Assembly (NCBI GenBank): GCA_021808985.1
Contig: JAKBAQ010000084.1
Location: 1-10,507, forward strand
Length of the DNA stretch: 10,507 bases
Direction: 5' to 3'
Origin: Pseudomonadota bacterium
GTDB lineage: Bacteria > Pseudomonadota > Alphaproteobacteria > Acetobacterales > Acetobacteraceae
Shown here: positions 1-5,095 of the stretch, piece by piece
Layout: each line of letters starts with the position of its first letter
How positions within the stretch are numbered: the first letter of the stretch is position 1
The notes under the pieces: model-generated
Database searches by the model: none
Told to the model about the DNA's origin: nothing
The model's input: the letters and a program-made list of their open reading frames with translations, nothing else
Position numbers and translations under genes: made by a program

Positions 1-475
1 CGAGGATGCCGGTCCATAACGCGGTGTCACGCCCGATATCCGTGCTGCGCAGGCCGATGGTGTGCAGGCCGGTGATGCCGCTATCATGCGGCGGAAAGAA
101 GCGGCCGGCGCACAGGCGCGGGCGCGTGACCAGCTCCAGCGAATGTCCCGATGCATCATGCGCGAGCAGCGCCCGCGCCACCCCGCGCTGTTCGCAAAAC
201 TCAGGCTCCGCCCAGGAACATGTGAAACCGGCGCGGGGCAGGGCGGCGGCCGCCTCGGTGAGTGCCGCGGCATCGGCCAGTTCCAGGCCGAGGCTCTGCC
301 GCCCCCCGGCGGTGAGCGCCAGGCACCAGGCCAGCGCGCCGCCGCGCAGGCGGACCTCATCCGCCGCCGCCGCGCGCCGCAGGCCCAGCACCTCCTCGCC
401 AAAGCGCGCGGCGGCGGGTGCGTCCTCCACCGGCACGCGCGCATAGCAGAGCGATGCCAGGCTAGCCGGGGGCAT
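1..475 (-). CDS. VOC-superfamily protein, extradiol dioxygenase-like (partial, C-terminus beyond left edge)
   Basis: The reading frame is open from an ATG at 473-475 to the left edge, giving 158 residues and no stop. The first half is one VOC (glyoxalase/bleomycin-resistance/extradiol dioxygenase) module, ending in the usual D-x-x-G-H-x-L-E-L strand (residues 107-115). A second module starts near residue 133 with G-L-H-T-I-G-L-R-S-T-D. Two tandem modules are the architecture of type I extradiol ring-cleavage dioxygenases, whose C-terminal module carries the iron. The ATG overlaps the end of the TetR gene by 14 bases, so it is the last visible gene of the dioxygenase operon. By position it could cleave the catechol made by the upstream enzymes, as CmtC does in p-cumate degradation. 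One oddity is that the first metal-ligand position appears to be Thr139, with His138 just before it. A non-catalytic or unrelated VOC role is therefore possible. The fold is fairly sure; the function is not. Confidence 0.78.
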   Translation of the reverse strand, partial: MPPASLASLCYARVPVEDAPAAARFGEEVLGLRRAAAADEVRLRGGALAWCLALTAGGRQSLGLELADAAALTEAAAALPRAGFTCSWAEPEFCEQRGVARALLAHDASGHSLELVTRPRLCAGRFFPPHDSGITGLHTIGLRSTDIGRDTALWTGIL

Positions 476-1118
476 GGTCATTGCGCTTATGTGCCGCCGC
501 ATAGAGCCGCACCATGCCGGCCCAGGTGGCGAAGCAGCGGTCTTGCCAGCCGGTATTGTCATCCCAGAGATTGCGGATCGAATAGCCGCGGACGATCGCC
601 AGAGTCAGGCTGAGAAGTTCGGTTGCGATATCCTCGGGGATGCCCGCCGCGATGAAGGCCCGCCGCCACGCGGCCTCCACCGGCAGGCGCGCGCGCTGGC
701 TGATGGAGAGCACCGCGGTGCGCAATTCCGACGGCGGCTGGCTGGAGAGGACCAGATTCACCGCCACGAGGAAATAGTCGCTGAAGAAGAATTCCTTGGC
801 GTCTTCTATGACTGATTCGATCAGCTCATGCGTTGCATCGCGCCGTTGCGCGCGCTGCTGGCTGGCGCGCATCTGGCCGTTGAAGGCGTGCTCCACCAGC
901 GCGATCACCAGCGCCTCCTTGGAGGCGAAATGATGCTGCAGCGCGCCCTTGGAAACGCCGGCCTCCTCGGCGGCATCGGCGGTGCGCAGCGCGGCGTAGC
1001 CCTTGCGCACGATGAGCCGCGTGGCGGCCTGCAGAATGCGGGTCTTGGTCTCTTCGCTGCGCTCCTCTTGGGTGCGCCGCTTGCGCGCCGGGGGGGCGCT
1101 GGCATCAGGCTTCAACAT
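462..1118 (-). CDS. TetR-family repressor, CymR-like
   Basis: This is a TetR-type one-component regulator of about 218 residues. Its N-terminal helix-turn-helix includes K-G-Y-A, A-G-V-S-K-G-A and the hallmark H-H-F, followed by a helical ligand-binding domain. From memory it matches CymR, the p-cumate-responsive repressor of Pseudomonas putida, well beyond the generic DNA-binding part. Shared blocks are K-R-R-T-Q-x-E-R, A-E/K-E-F-F-x-x-D, V-E-x-x-W and V-R-G-x-x-x-R-x-L-W. CymR-type repressors leave DNA when an aromatic carboxylate effector binds. The gene lies fifth in the dioxygenase operon, overlapping the ferredoxin stop and the VOC start by 14 bases each, so it is probably autoregulated through the palindrome in the operon promoter. 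Start choice: the ATG at 1116-1118 has GGGG six bases upstream, whereas the in-frame ATG at 1128-1130 (four more residues) has no visible Shine-Dalgarno. The TetR call is firm; the effector is inferred. Confidence 0.9.
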   Translation of the reverse strand: MLKPDASAPPARKRRTQEERSEETKTRILQAATRLIVRKGYAALRTADAAEEAGVSKGALQHHFASKEALVIALVEHAFNGQMRASQQRAQRRDATHELIESVIEDAKEFFFSDYFLVAVNLVLSSQPPSELRTAVLSISQRARLPVEAAWRRAFIAAGIPEDIATELLSLTLAIVRGYSIRNLWDDNTGWQDRCFATWAGMVRLYAAAHKRNDHAPG

Positions 1119-1416
1119 GCAGCACCCCATCGATTTCGCAGACCGGATAAGTCGGCAGGTCGCGGTTGCAGGGGGTGGTCATCACCTTGCCGGTGGTTAC
1201 GTCAAAACTGCCGAAATGCCAGCTGCATTCTATGATATGGCCGTTCAACACGCCCTCCTCGGTGAGCGAGACCTCCCCATGCGTGCACAGATCGTCAGTT
1301 GCGTAGAATTTTCCAGCCACGTTATAAATCGCAATCGCCCGCTCATCGGGCAGCGCCAGTTTTCTCATCTCGCCCGGCGCCAGCTCGGCGGCCGCGAAGG
1401 CAGCGAATTTCCTCAC
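1105..1416 (-). CDS. Rieske-type [2Fe-2S] ferredoxin of a ring-hydroxylating dioxygenase
   Basis: This is a small soluble electron carrier that would pass electrons from a reductase to the Rieske centre of the oxygenase large subunit. With the chosen start it has 103 residues, the normal size for BphF/NahAb/CmtAd-type ferredoxins. The Rieske cluster ligands are complete: Cys44-x-His46 (C-T-H) and Cys64-x-x-His67 (C-S-W-H). The following F-G-S-F-D and P-C-N-R-D-L-P-T-Y-P-V blocks are typical. Start choice: the GTG at 1414-1416 follows a strong GAGGGAG site (1426-1432) at nine bases, and starts the protein where family members start. A TTG at 1432-1434 would add six residues and overlap the SDR stop codon, but has no comparable ribosome site. 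The gene sits 14 bases after the SDR gene and its stop overlaps the TetR gene start. The partner reductase is not in the window. Confidence 0.93.
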   Translation of the reverse strand: MRKFAAFAAAELAPGEMRKLALPDERAIAIYNVAGKFYATDDLCTHGEVSLTEEGVLNGHIIECSWHFGSFDVTTGKVMTTPCNRDLPTYPVCEIDGVLHVEA

Positions 1417-1425
1417 CTGCGAATT

Positions 1426-1432
1426 CTCCCTC
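1426..1432 (-). promoter_or_regulatory. Ribosome binding site deciding the ferredoxin start
   Basis: The minus strand reads GAGGGAG here, nine bases before the GTG at 1414-1416. It overlaps the TGA stop of the SDR gene (1431-1433), so translation of the two genes may be coupled. It is the best Shine-Dalgarno match near this gene and argues for the GTG over the upstream TTG. Confidence 0.6.
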
Positions 1433-2195
1433 AAAGCATTGTGCTGCCGCCATTAACGCTGATGACCTGTCCTGTCACAAAGCGGGCCTCGGGCGAGGCC
1501 AGATAGCTGACCATGGAGGCGACCTCGCTCATTTCCGCGGCGCGGCCCATGGGGATGACACTGATGAACCGCGCCGCCATCTCCGGCGCGCGGGCCATGT
1601 ATTCGGCCAGTTGCGGCGTGTTAACCGCCGGCGGCGCCACGGTGTTGACGGTGATGCCCCCGCCCGCGAACTCACGCGCCAGCCCGGAGGTGAGCCCGTG
1701 CACCCCGCCCTTGGCGGCATTGTAGGCGGCATGCTCCCACAGGCCGTTGCGCACTGAATCCGCCCCCATGTTGATGATGCGGCCATAGCCCTGCGCCTGC
1801 ATGTGCGGCAGGGTGAGCCAGGTGGCCCACAGCACGGTCCACAGGTTGCGCTCTATGCTGGCGCGCAGGGTCTCGGGCGTGTGTTCCAGGAACGGGCGGA
1901 TCACGCCGCCGCCCGCATTGTTGACCAGTATGTCAATCCGCTCGAACCGCGCGATGGCGGCGTCCACGGTGCGTGCCGCCACCTCCTGCAAGGAGAGATC
2001 GCCCGCCACCGTAACCGGTATGCGCGCCGGATAGAGGGTGAGGCCGCGCGCCGCCGCGCGCAGCCCGGCTTCGTCCAGGTCGGCCAGCACCAGCTGCGCG
2101 CCATCGGCGGCGAGCCGCTGCGCGATGGCATGGCCAATGCCCCGCGCCGCCCCGGTGACGATGGCGACATTTCCGGAAAGTTTTCCGCCATTCAT
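1431..2195 (-). CDS. SDR-family dehydrogenase, probable cis-dihydrodiol dehydrogenase
   Basis: This is a classical short-chain dehydrogenase of 254 residues. It has the cofactor loop T-G-A-A-R-G-I-G (14-21), an acidic D39 after strand two that suggests NAD rather than NADP, N-N-A-G (92-95), and the catalytic Y-N-A-A-K (Tyr158, Lys162). It ends with the usual T-G-Q-V-I-S-V-N-G-G. Between a Rieske oxygenase and its ferredoxin, its expected job is NAD-dependent oxidation of the cis-dihydrodiol to a catechol, as CmtB does in p-cumate degradation. An oddity is that the place 13 residues before Tyr158, normally the catalytic serine, is Ala145; a serine lies two residues later (Ser147) in G-A-D-S-V-R-N-G. 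The ATG at 2193-2195 is nine bases after the small-subunit stop and is preceded by AGGA. The family call is secure; the substrate is inferred from the neighbours. Confidence 0.92.
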   Translation of the reverse strand: MNGGKLSGNVAIVTGAARGIGHAIAQRLAADGAQLVLADLDEAGLRAAARGLTLYPARIPVTVAGDLSLQEVAARTVDAAIARFERIDILVNNAGGGVIRPFLEHTPETLRASIERNLWTVLWATWLTLPHMQAQGYGRIINMGADSVRNGLWEHAAYNAAKGGVHGLTSGLAREFAGGGITVNTVAPPAVNTPQLAEYMARAPEMAARFISVIPMGRAAEMSEVASMVSYLASPEARFVTGQVISVNGGSTML

Positions 2196-2204
2196 CTGTT
2201 TTTC

Positions 2205-2699
2205 CTAAATGATGATGCTGATTCGGCATTGCGCGCGCAGGCCGTCGGAGGCCAGCATGGAGCGTTTCTCGCGGATTTTCAGCCCCGCCGCATCGCGCGC
2301 CAACTGGTAGTAATGCGTGCCGAAATAGGTGTCGGTCACCGCGTCCTTGGTGCGGTAGGTGATAAAGGCGGCGCTGGCGCTCAGGCTCGCCGCGTCCTGC
2401 GCCAGCAGCCGCACATTGCTGAGCAGGCGCATGGTCTTGGAGCGCGGGAATTCCACATGCGCGCTGCGCTTCATCAGCCGTTTCACCCGCTCGCTCAGGC
2501 GGAAATGGTCATCGGCGATGTAGAACAGATTATCCTGCGGCGAGGCCATGGGCGCCAGGTCGGTCGAGGGCACGTAATACACCGCGTCATCGGTGAAGAG
2601 GGCGAGCCATTCCGGCAGGCGCCAGTTGTTCAGCAAGTCCGCCTCGGCGAACAGGAAATCCTCGATGTCGCTGCGTGTCAGCGCGGGGGGCGGGTTCAT
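2205..2699 (-). CDS. Aromatic ring-hydroxylating dioxygenase small (beta) subunit
   Basis: This is the structural beta subunit (NTF2/SnoaL-like fold) of an alpha3-beta3 Rieske oxygenase, with 164 residues as is usual for the family. Typical blocks are D-I-E-D-F-L-F-A-E-A with L-L-N-N-W (11-26), W-L-A-L-F-T-D-D-A-V-Y-Y-V-P (31-44), R-S-K-T-M-R-L-L-S-N-V-R (86-97), and the C-terminal K-I-R-E-K-R with a following D-G-L-R that close the sheet. Start choice: the ATG at 2697-2699 overlaps the large-subunit TGA as ATGA and has GGAG seven bases upstream. A longer frame beginning at 2729 would add ten residues inside the large-subunit gene and is unlikely. The overlap fits the equal stoichiometry expected of the two subunits. 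Beta subunits have no catalytic residues, so this gene does not help define the substrate. Confidence 0.93.
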   Translation of the reverse strand: MNPPPALTRSDIEDFLFAEADLLNNWRLPEWLALFTDDAVYYVPSTDLAPMASPQDNLFYIADDHFRLSERVKRLMKRSAHVEFPRSKTMRLLSNVRLLAQDAASLSASAAFITYRTKDAVTDTYFGTHYYQLARDAAGLKIREKRSMLASDGLRAQCRISIII

Positions 2700-3961
2700 G
2701 CCGGTTCTCCAAACAGGCGGCGGTTCCATTCGCTCCAGAAGGAGCGCGTCTGCGCCTCATCGTCATAGGCCGGGCTTTCCCGGCCCATGCCGCGGGAAAT
2801 ATCGTTCCAGGGCGCCTCGCGCATGTTGCTGAAGCCGGCCTGGCACTGCTCCAGCGCCTCGATGTCATCGGGCGTGGCAAACCCGCCCGGGCCCAGGAAT
2901 TCGAGAAAATTATGCAGCCGCGCCTGGCGGTCGTCGGCATGTTCATCCCGCGGCGCCAGCGCCCAGCCGTTCACGGTCATCAGCTCGGGCGTCTTGGGGT
3001 AGAAGGTGCGCACCGTCACGGCCATGATGTCGTTGATCACGAGGTTGGGGAAAATAACCAGATTGCGGTTGCTGTGGGCGATGCGCTCGGCCCGCGCCGG
3101 GCCGTGGCGCTCTACGAGGTTCTGGTAAATGGCCTCCACGCGCGCCTTGCCCTCATCGCCCCAGGCGGGAATCCATTGCGCGATCGGCCGGCCCCAGGGC
3201 GCCTTGTATTCCACCACGCCATGGCCGTTGCCCAGCGCCCGCCCGGTGCCGCAAAGCGCGATAGGCGCCAGCCCGCCGGTGGTGGATTTCAGATAGTCCA
3301 GATAGGTCGCGTGGTTGGTCGCGGCGTGGTAGCCGTCAAAGCTGTTCTCGGCCAGCAGCTTCCAGTTGGCGCGGATCGCATATTCCTGCGTGCCGCCGAC
3401 GATGCCCATGCCCGCCTGCGACTGGTCAGCCACCAGTTCGAGATATTCCCTGGCATTGCCGAGATAATCAGCAAGCGAAACGGCGTCCTTGTCAAAATTC
3501 ACGAACACGAAGCCGCGGAAGCTCTCCAGCCGGGGCACATGGGTCAGCTGCGCCTGCGGGCGCTGGGCGAAGTCCGGCTGATAGGCACCCGCGCCGGGCA
3601 GGCCGCGCAGCGCGCCATCGGCGCCGAACACCCAGCCATGATAGAAACACTGGAAGATTTTCGCGACCCCCGCGCGCTCCCGGCAGACCCGCGCGCCGCG
3701 ATGCGGGCAGGCGTTGAGCATGGCGTTGAGCCTGCCTTGGCTGTCACGCGTGAAGAGCAGGTCGCGCCCGCCCACCGCGCGGGTGAGGAACGCGCCAGGC
3801 CCGGGGAGCTCGCTCTCATGCCCCAGATAGAGCCAGCAATGGTTGAAAATACGGTCATGTTCGGCCTGCAGAATGCCGGGATCGACGAAATTGCGCCGGG
3901 CAACGCTGAACGTGGCGCGCGCCTCGTCAATTTTCACGGCCGGGCCAATGTCATGCGGCAT
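2696..3961 (-). CDS. Rieske aromatic ring-hydroxylating dioxygenase large (alpha) subunit
   Basis: This is the catalytic subunit that inserts both atoms of O2 into an aromatic ring to give a cis-dihydrodiol. It has 421 residues. The N-terminal Rieske domain has Cys85-x-His87 and Cys105-x-x-His108. The catalytic domain has the mononuclear-iron facial triad spaced as in naphthalene dioxygenase: bridging Asp209, His212, His217, and a carboxylate at Asp365 or Asp366 in P-D-D-I-E. No key residue is missing. The N-terminal style (C-W-L-Y-L-G-H-E-S-E-L-P) and the CymR-like regulator suggest the benzoate/p-cumate dioxygenase group, but this is recalled rather than searched. The ATG at 3959-3961 has a very strong AAGGAAGGAA site (3967-3976). 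An upstream open frame runs to 4654, but it crosses the promoter and lies antiphase in lysR, so it is not coding. This is the first gene of the operon. Confidence 0.95.
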   Translation of the reverse strand: MPHDIGPAVKIDEARATFSVARRNFVDPGILQAEHDRIFNHCWLYLGHESELPGPGAFLTRAVGGRDLLFTRDSQGRLNAMLNACPHRGARVCRERAGVAKIFQCFYHGWVFGADGALRGLPGAGAYQPDFAQRPQAQLTHVPRLESFRGFVFVNFDKDAVSLADYLGNAREYLELVADQSQAGMGIVGGTQEYAIRANWKLLAENSFDGYHAATNHATYLDYLKSTTGGLAPIALCGTGRALGNGHGVVEYKAPWGRPIAQWIPAWGDEGKARVEAIYQNLVERHGPARAERIAHSNRNLVIFPNLVINDIMAVTVRTFYPKTPELMTVNGWALAPRDEHADDRQARLHNFLEFLGPGGFATPDDIEALEQCQAGFSNMREAPWNDISRGMGRESPAYDDEAQTRSFWSEWNRRLFGEPA

Positions 3962-4011
3962 GGCGGTTCCTTCCTTGTTGGTTCGTGGCGCTTGAGCGGT
4001 CCGCGCGGCGA

Positions 4012-4041
4012 TAGATACAATCCATCTGGACGGTATGTCAA
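4012..4041 (-). promoter_or_regulatory. Sigma70-like promoter of the dioxygenase operon
   Basis: On the minus strand a perfect TTGACA -35 (4036-4041) is followed by 18 bases and TATCTA (4012-4017) as a -10, matching TATAAT at three or four positions. Transcription would start near 4005, leaving about 45 bases of leader before the oxygenase ATG, including its strong ribosome site. It is the only good promoter in the 122-base gap after lysR. The assignment is by eye. Confidence 0.6.
4015..4036. promoter_or_regulatory. Candidate operator for the CymR-like TetR repressor
   Basis: An imperfect inverted repeat has arms ATACAATCC (4015-4023) and GGACGGTAT (4028-4036) around ATCT; seven of the nine arm pairs match. 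It fills the spacer between the -35 and -10 of the operon promoter, so a bound dimer would block RNA polymerase. By memory the cumate operator of CymR shares its centre (A-T-C-T-G-G) and a T-G-T end at the same spacing. Binding by the TetR protein encoded at 462-1118 is inferred. Confidence 0.5.
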
Positions 4042-4083
4042 CAAGCCAAGGCGCGCGGGCGCGGCAAGGCGGCGGCTTGGTTC

Positions 4084-4965
4084 TCAGTCCGGCTGGATGA
4101 GCGCGGCGAACGCCGCCCCGGCGCGGCTGGGCGTGCGCTGCTTGTGGCGCAGCAGATGAAACGCGCGCTCCGGCAGCGGAAAATTCACCTGCCGCAGCAG
4201 CCCGGCCTCCAGGCTGGGGGCGGCGACCGAGGCCGACAGCGCGGTGGCGCCCAGCCCGGCTTCCACCGCGCCGCGCACCGCCTCGTTGGAGGGCAGCTCC
4301 AGGGTCACCCGCAAATCGCTGATATGCAGACCAAGGCCGGCCAGCGCATGTTCCAGCTCCGAGCGTGTGCCCGAGCCCGGCTCGCGCAGCACCCAGTCGC
4401 TTTGCGTGAGCTGCGCCGCCTGCAGCTTTTGCATGGCGGTCCACGGATGTTCCGGCCCCACGACGAGCACCATGCTGTCGCGCGCCACCTGCCGGCTCAG
4501 CAGGTTGGCGGAATCCACATTGCCCTCCACCAGCCCCAGCTCCGTGGCGCCCTCCAGCACCGCCTGCGCCACCTGGGCGGTGTTGCCCACGGTCAGCTCT
4601 ATCTCGATGCCCGGATAAGCCCGCCGGAACGCCACCAGATGCCGTGGCAGCCAATAGCTGGCGATGGTGTGGCTGGCCTGCAGGTGCAGCCGCCCGCGCG
4701 TGGCCCCGGCAAGGTCTTCCAGCAGGGTTTGCGCGGCGTCCGCCTGGGCCAGCACGGCCTGCGCCGCGCCCAGGAATTGCTCCCCCGCCTCGGTGAGGGC
4801 GATTCCCCGGCCGATCCGGTGAAACAATTTGGTGCCGTGCCGTGCCTCCAGCGCGGCGATGGCGGCGCTCACGGCCGACTGCCCCAGCCCCAGCGCCGCG
4901 GCGGCCTTGGTCACATGGGCGCGCTCGGCCACGGCGATGAAAATGCGCAATTGTTCAAGGGTCAT
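4084..4965 (-). CDS. LysR-family transcriptional regulator
   Basis: This is a LysR regulator of 293 residues. It has an N-terminal winged helix-turn-helix (residues 3-60, with T-K-A-A-A-A-L-G-L-G-Q-S-A-V-S) and a periplasmic-binding-protein-like effector domain (about 91-290). The W-V-L-R-E-P-G-S-G-T-R block (191-201) and S-H-T-I-A-S-Y-W-L-P (98-107) recall the CbbR/YeiE/CysB-like branch. YeiE senses sulfite in enterobacteria, which is of interest because the divergent neighbour belongs to a transporter family that includes sulfite exporters. The ATG at 4963-4965 faces the transporter across 130 bases containing a LysR-type box, the usual layout for a regulator of its divergent neighbour and of itself. 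Its stop lies 42 bases upstream of the dioxygenase promoter, so some read-through into that operon is possible. The effector is unknown. Confidence 0.92.
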   Translation of the reverse strand: MTLEQLRIFIAVAERAHVTKAAAALGLGQSAVSAAIAALEARHGTKLFHRIGRGIALTEAGEQFLGAAQAVLAQADAAQTLLEDLAGATRGRLHLQASHTIASYWLPRHLVAFRRAYPGIEIELTVGNTAQVAQAVLEGATELGLVEGNVDSANLLSRQVARDSMVLVVGPEHPWTAMQKLQAAQLTQSDWVLREPGSGTRSELEHALAGLGLHISDLRVTLELPSNEAVRGAVEAGLGATALSASVAAPSLEAGLLRQVNFPLPERAFHLLRHKQRTPSRAGAAFAALIQPD

Positions 4966-5003
4966 GCTAGGGTCTTCTCGGCACGCGGTTCGCGGTATAA
5001 TTA

Positions 5004-5018
5004 ATCAATTTTTTTGAT
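5004..5018. promoter_or_regulatory. LysR-type operator (ATC-N9-GAT, T-N11-A) in an AT-rich divergent promoter region
   Basis: The dyad ATCAA-N5-TTGAT contains ATC-N9-GAT and hence a T-N11-A core, the classic recognition layout of LysR proteins. It lies between the divergent lysR and transporter genes, in a stretch (about 4996-5060) that is strikingly AT-rich against the GC-rich surroundings. A TATAAT at 4996-5001 and TACGAT at 5064-5069 could be -10 elements, but I cannot assign promoters with confidence. Confidence 0.55.
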
Positions 5019-5086
5019 ATAAACAATAAAAACATTCGATTTTATTAAAGTAATTTCGTGCGCTACGATACAGATTGAAAATAATG

Positions 5087-5091
5087 AGGAG
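5087..5091 (+). promoter_or_regulatory. Ribosome binding site deciding the transporter start
   Basis: AGGAG lies four bases before the ATG at 5096-5098. The earlier in-frame ATG (5084) and TTG (5075) have no such site, so 5096 is taken as the start. Confidence 0.6.
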
Positions 5092-5095
5092 TGTT

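Noticed and set aside
1803..2768. Plus-strand open frame of 321 codons opposite the SDR and small-subunit genes
   Set aside because: Composition is rich in Arg, Gly, Gln and His as expected of antisense frames in GC-rich DNA. Both genes on the other strand are well supported.
4042..4079. Inverted repeat CAAGCC/GGCTTG after lysR as an intrinsic terminator
   Set aside because: Only six pairs close a loop of about 26 bases with a poor inner stem, and no T-run follows. It is not convincing as a terminator.
2675..4159. Long plus-strand open frame of 494 codons opposite the oxygenase large subunit
   Set aside because: It is the antisense shadow of a GC-rich gene, has no recognisable domain, and crosses the operon promoter. 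The minus strand encodes a complete Rieske oxygenase.
3962..4654. Upstream extension of the oxygenase large-subunit frame to an earlier start
   Set aside because: It runs through the promoter and the out-of-frame lysR sequence. The ATG at 3959-3961 has a very strong ribosome site and family-like N-terminus.
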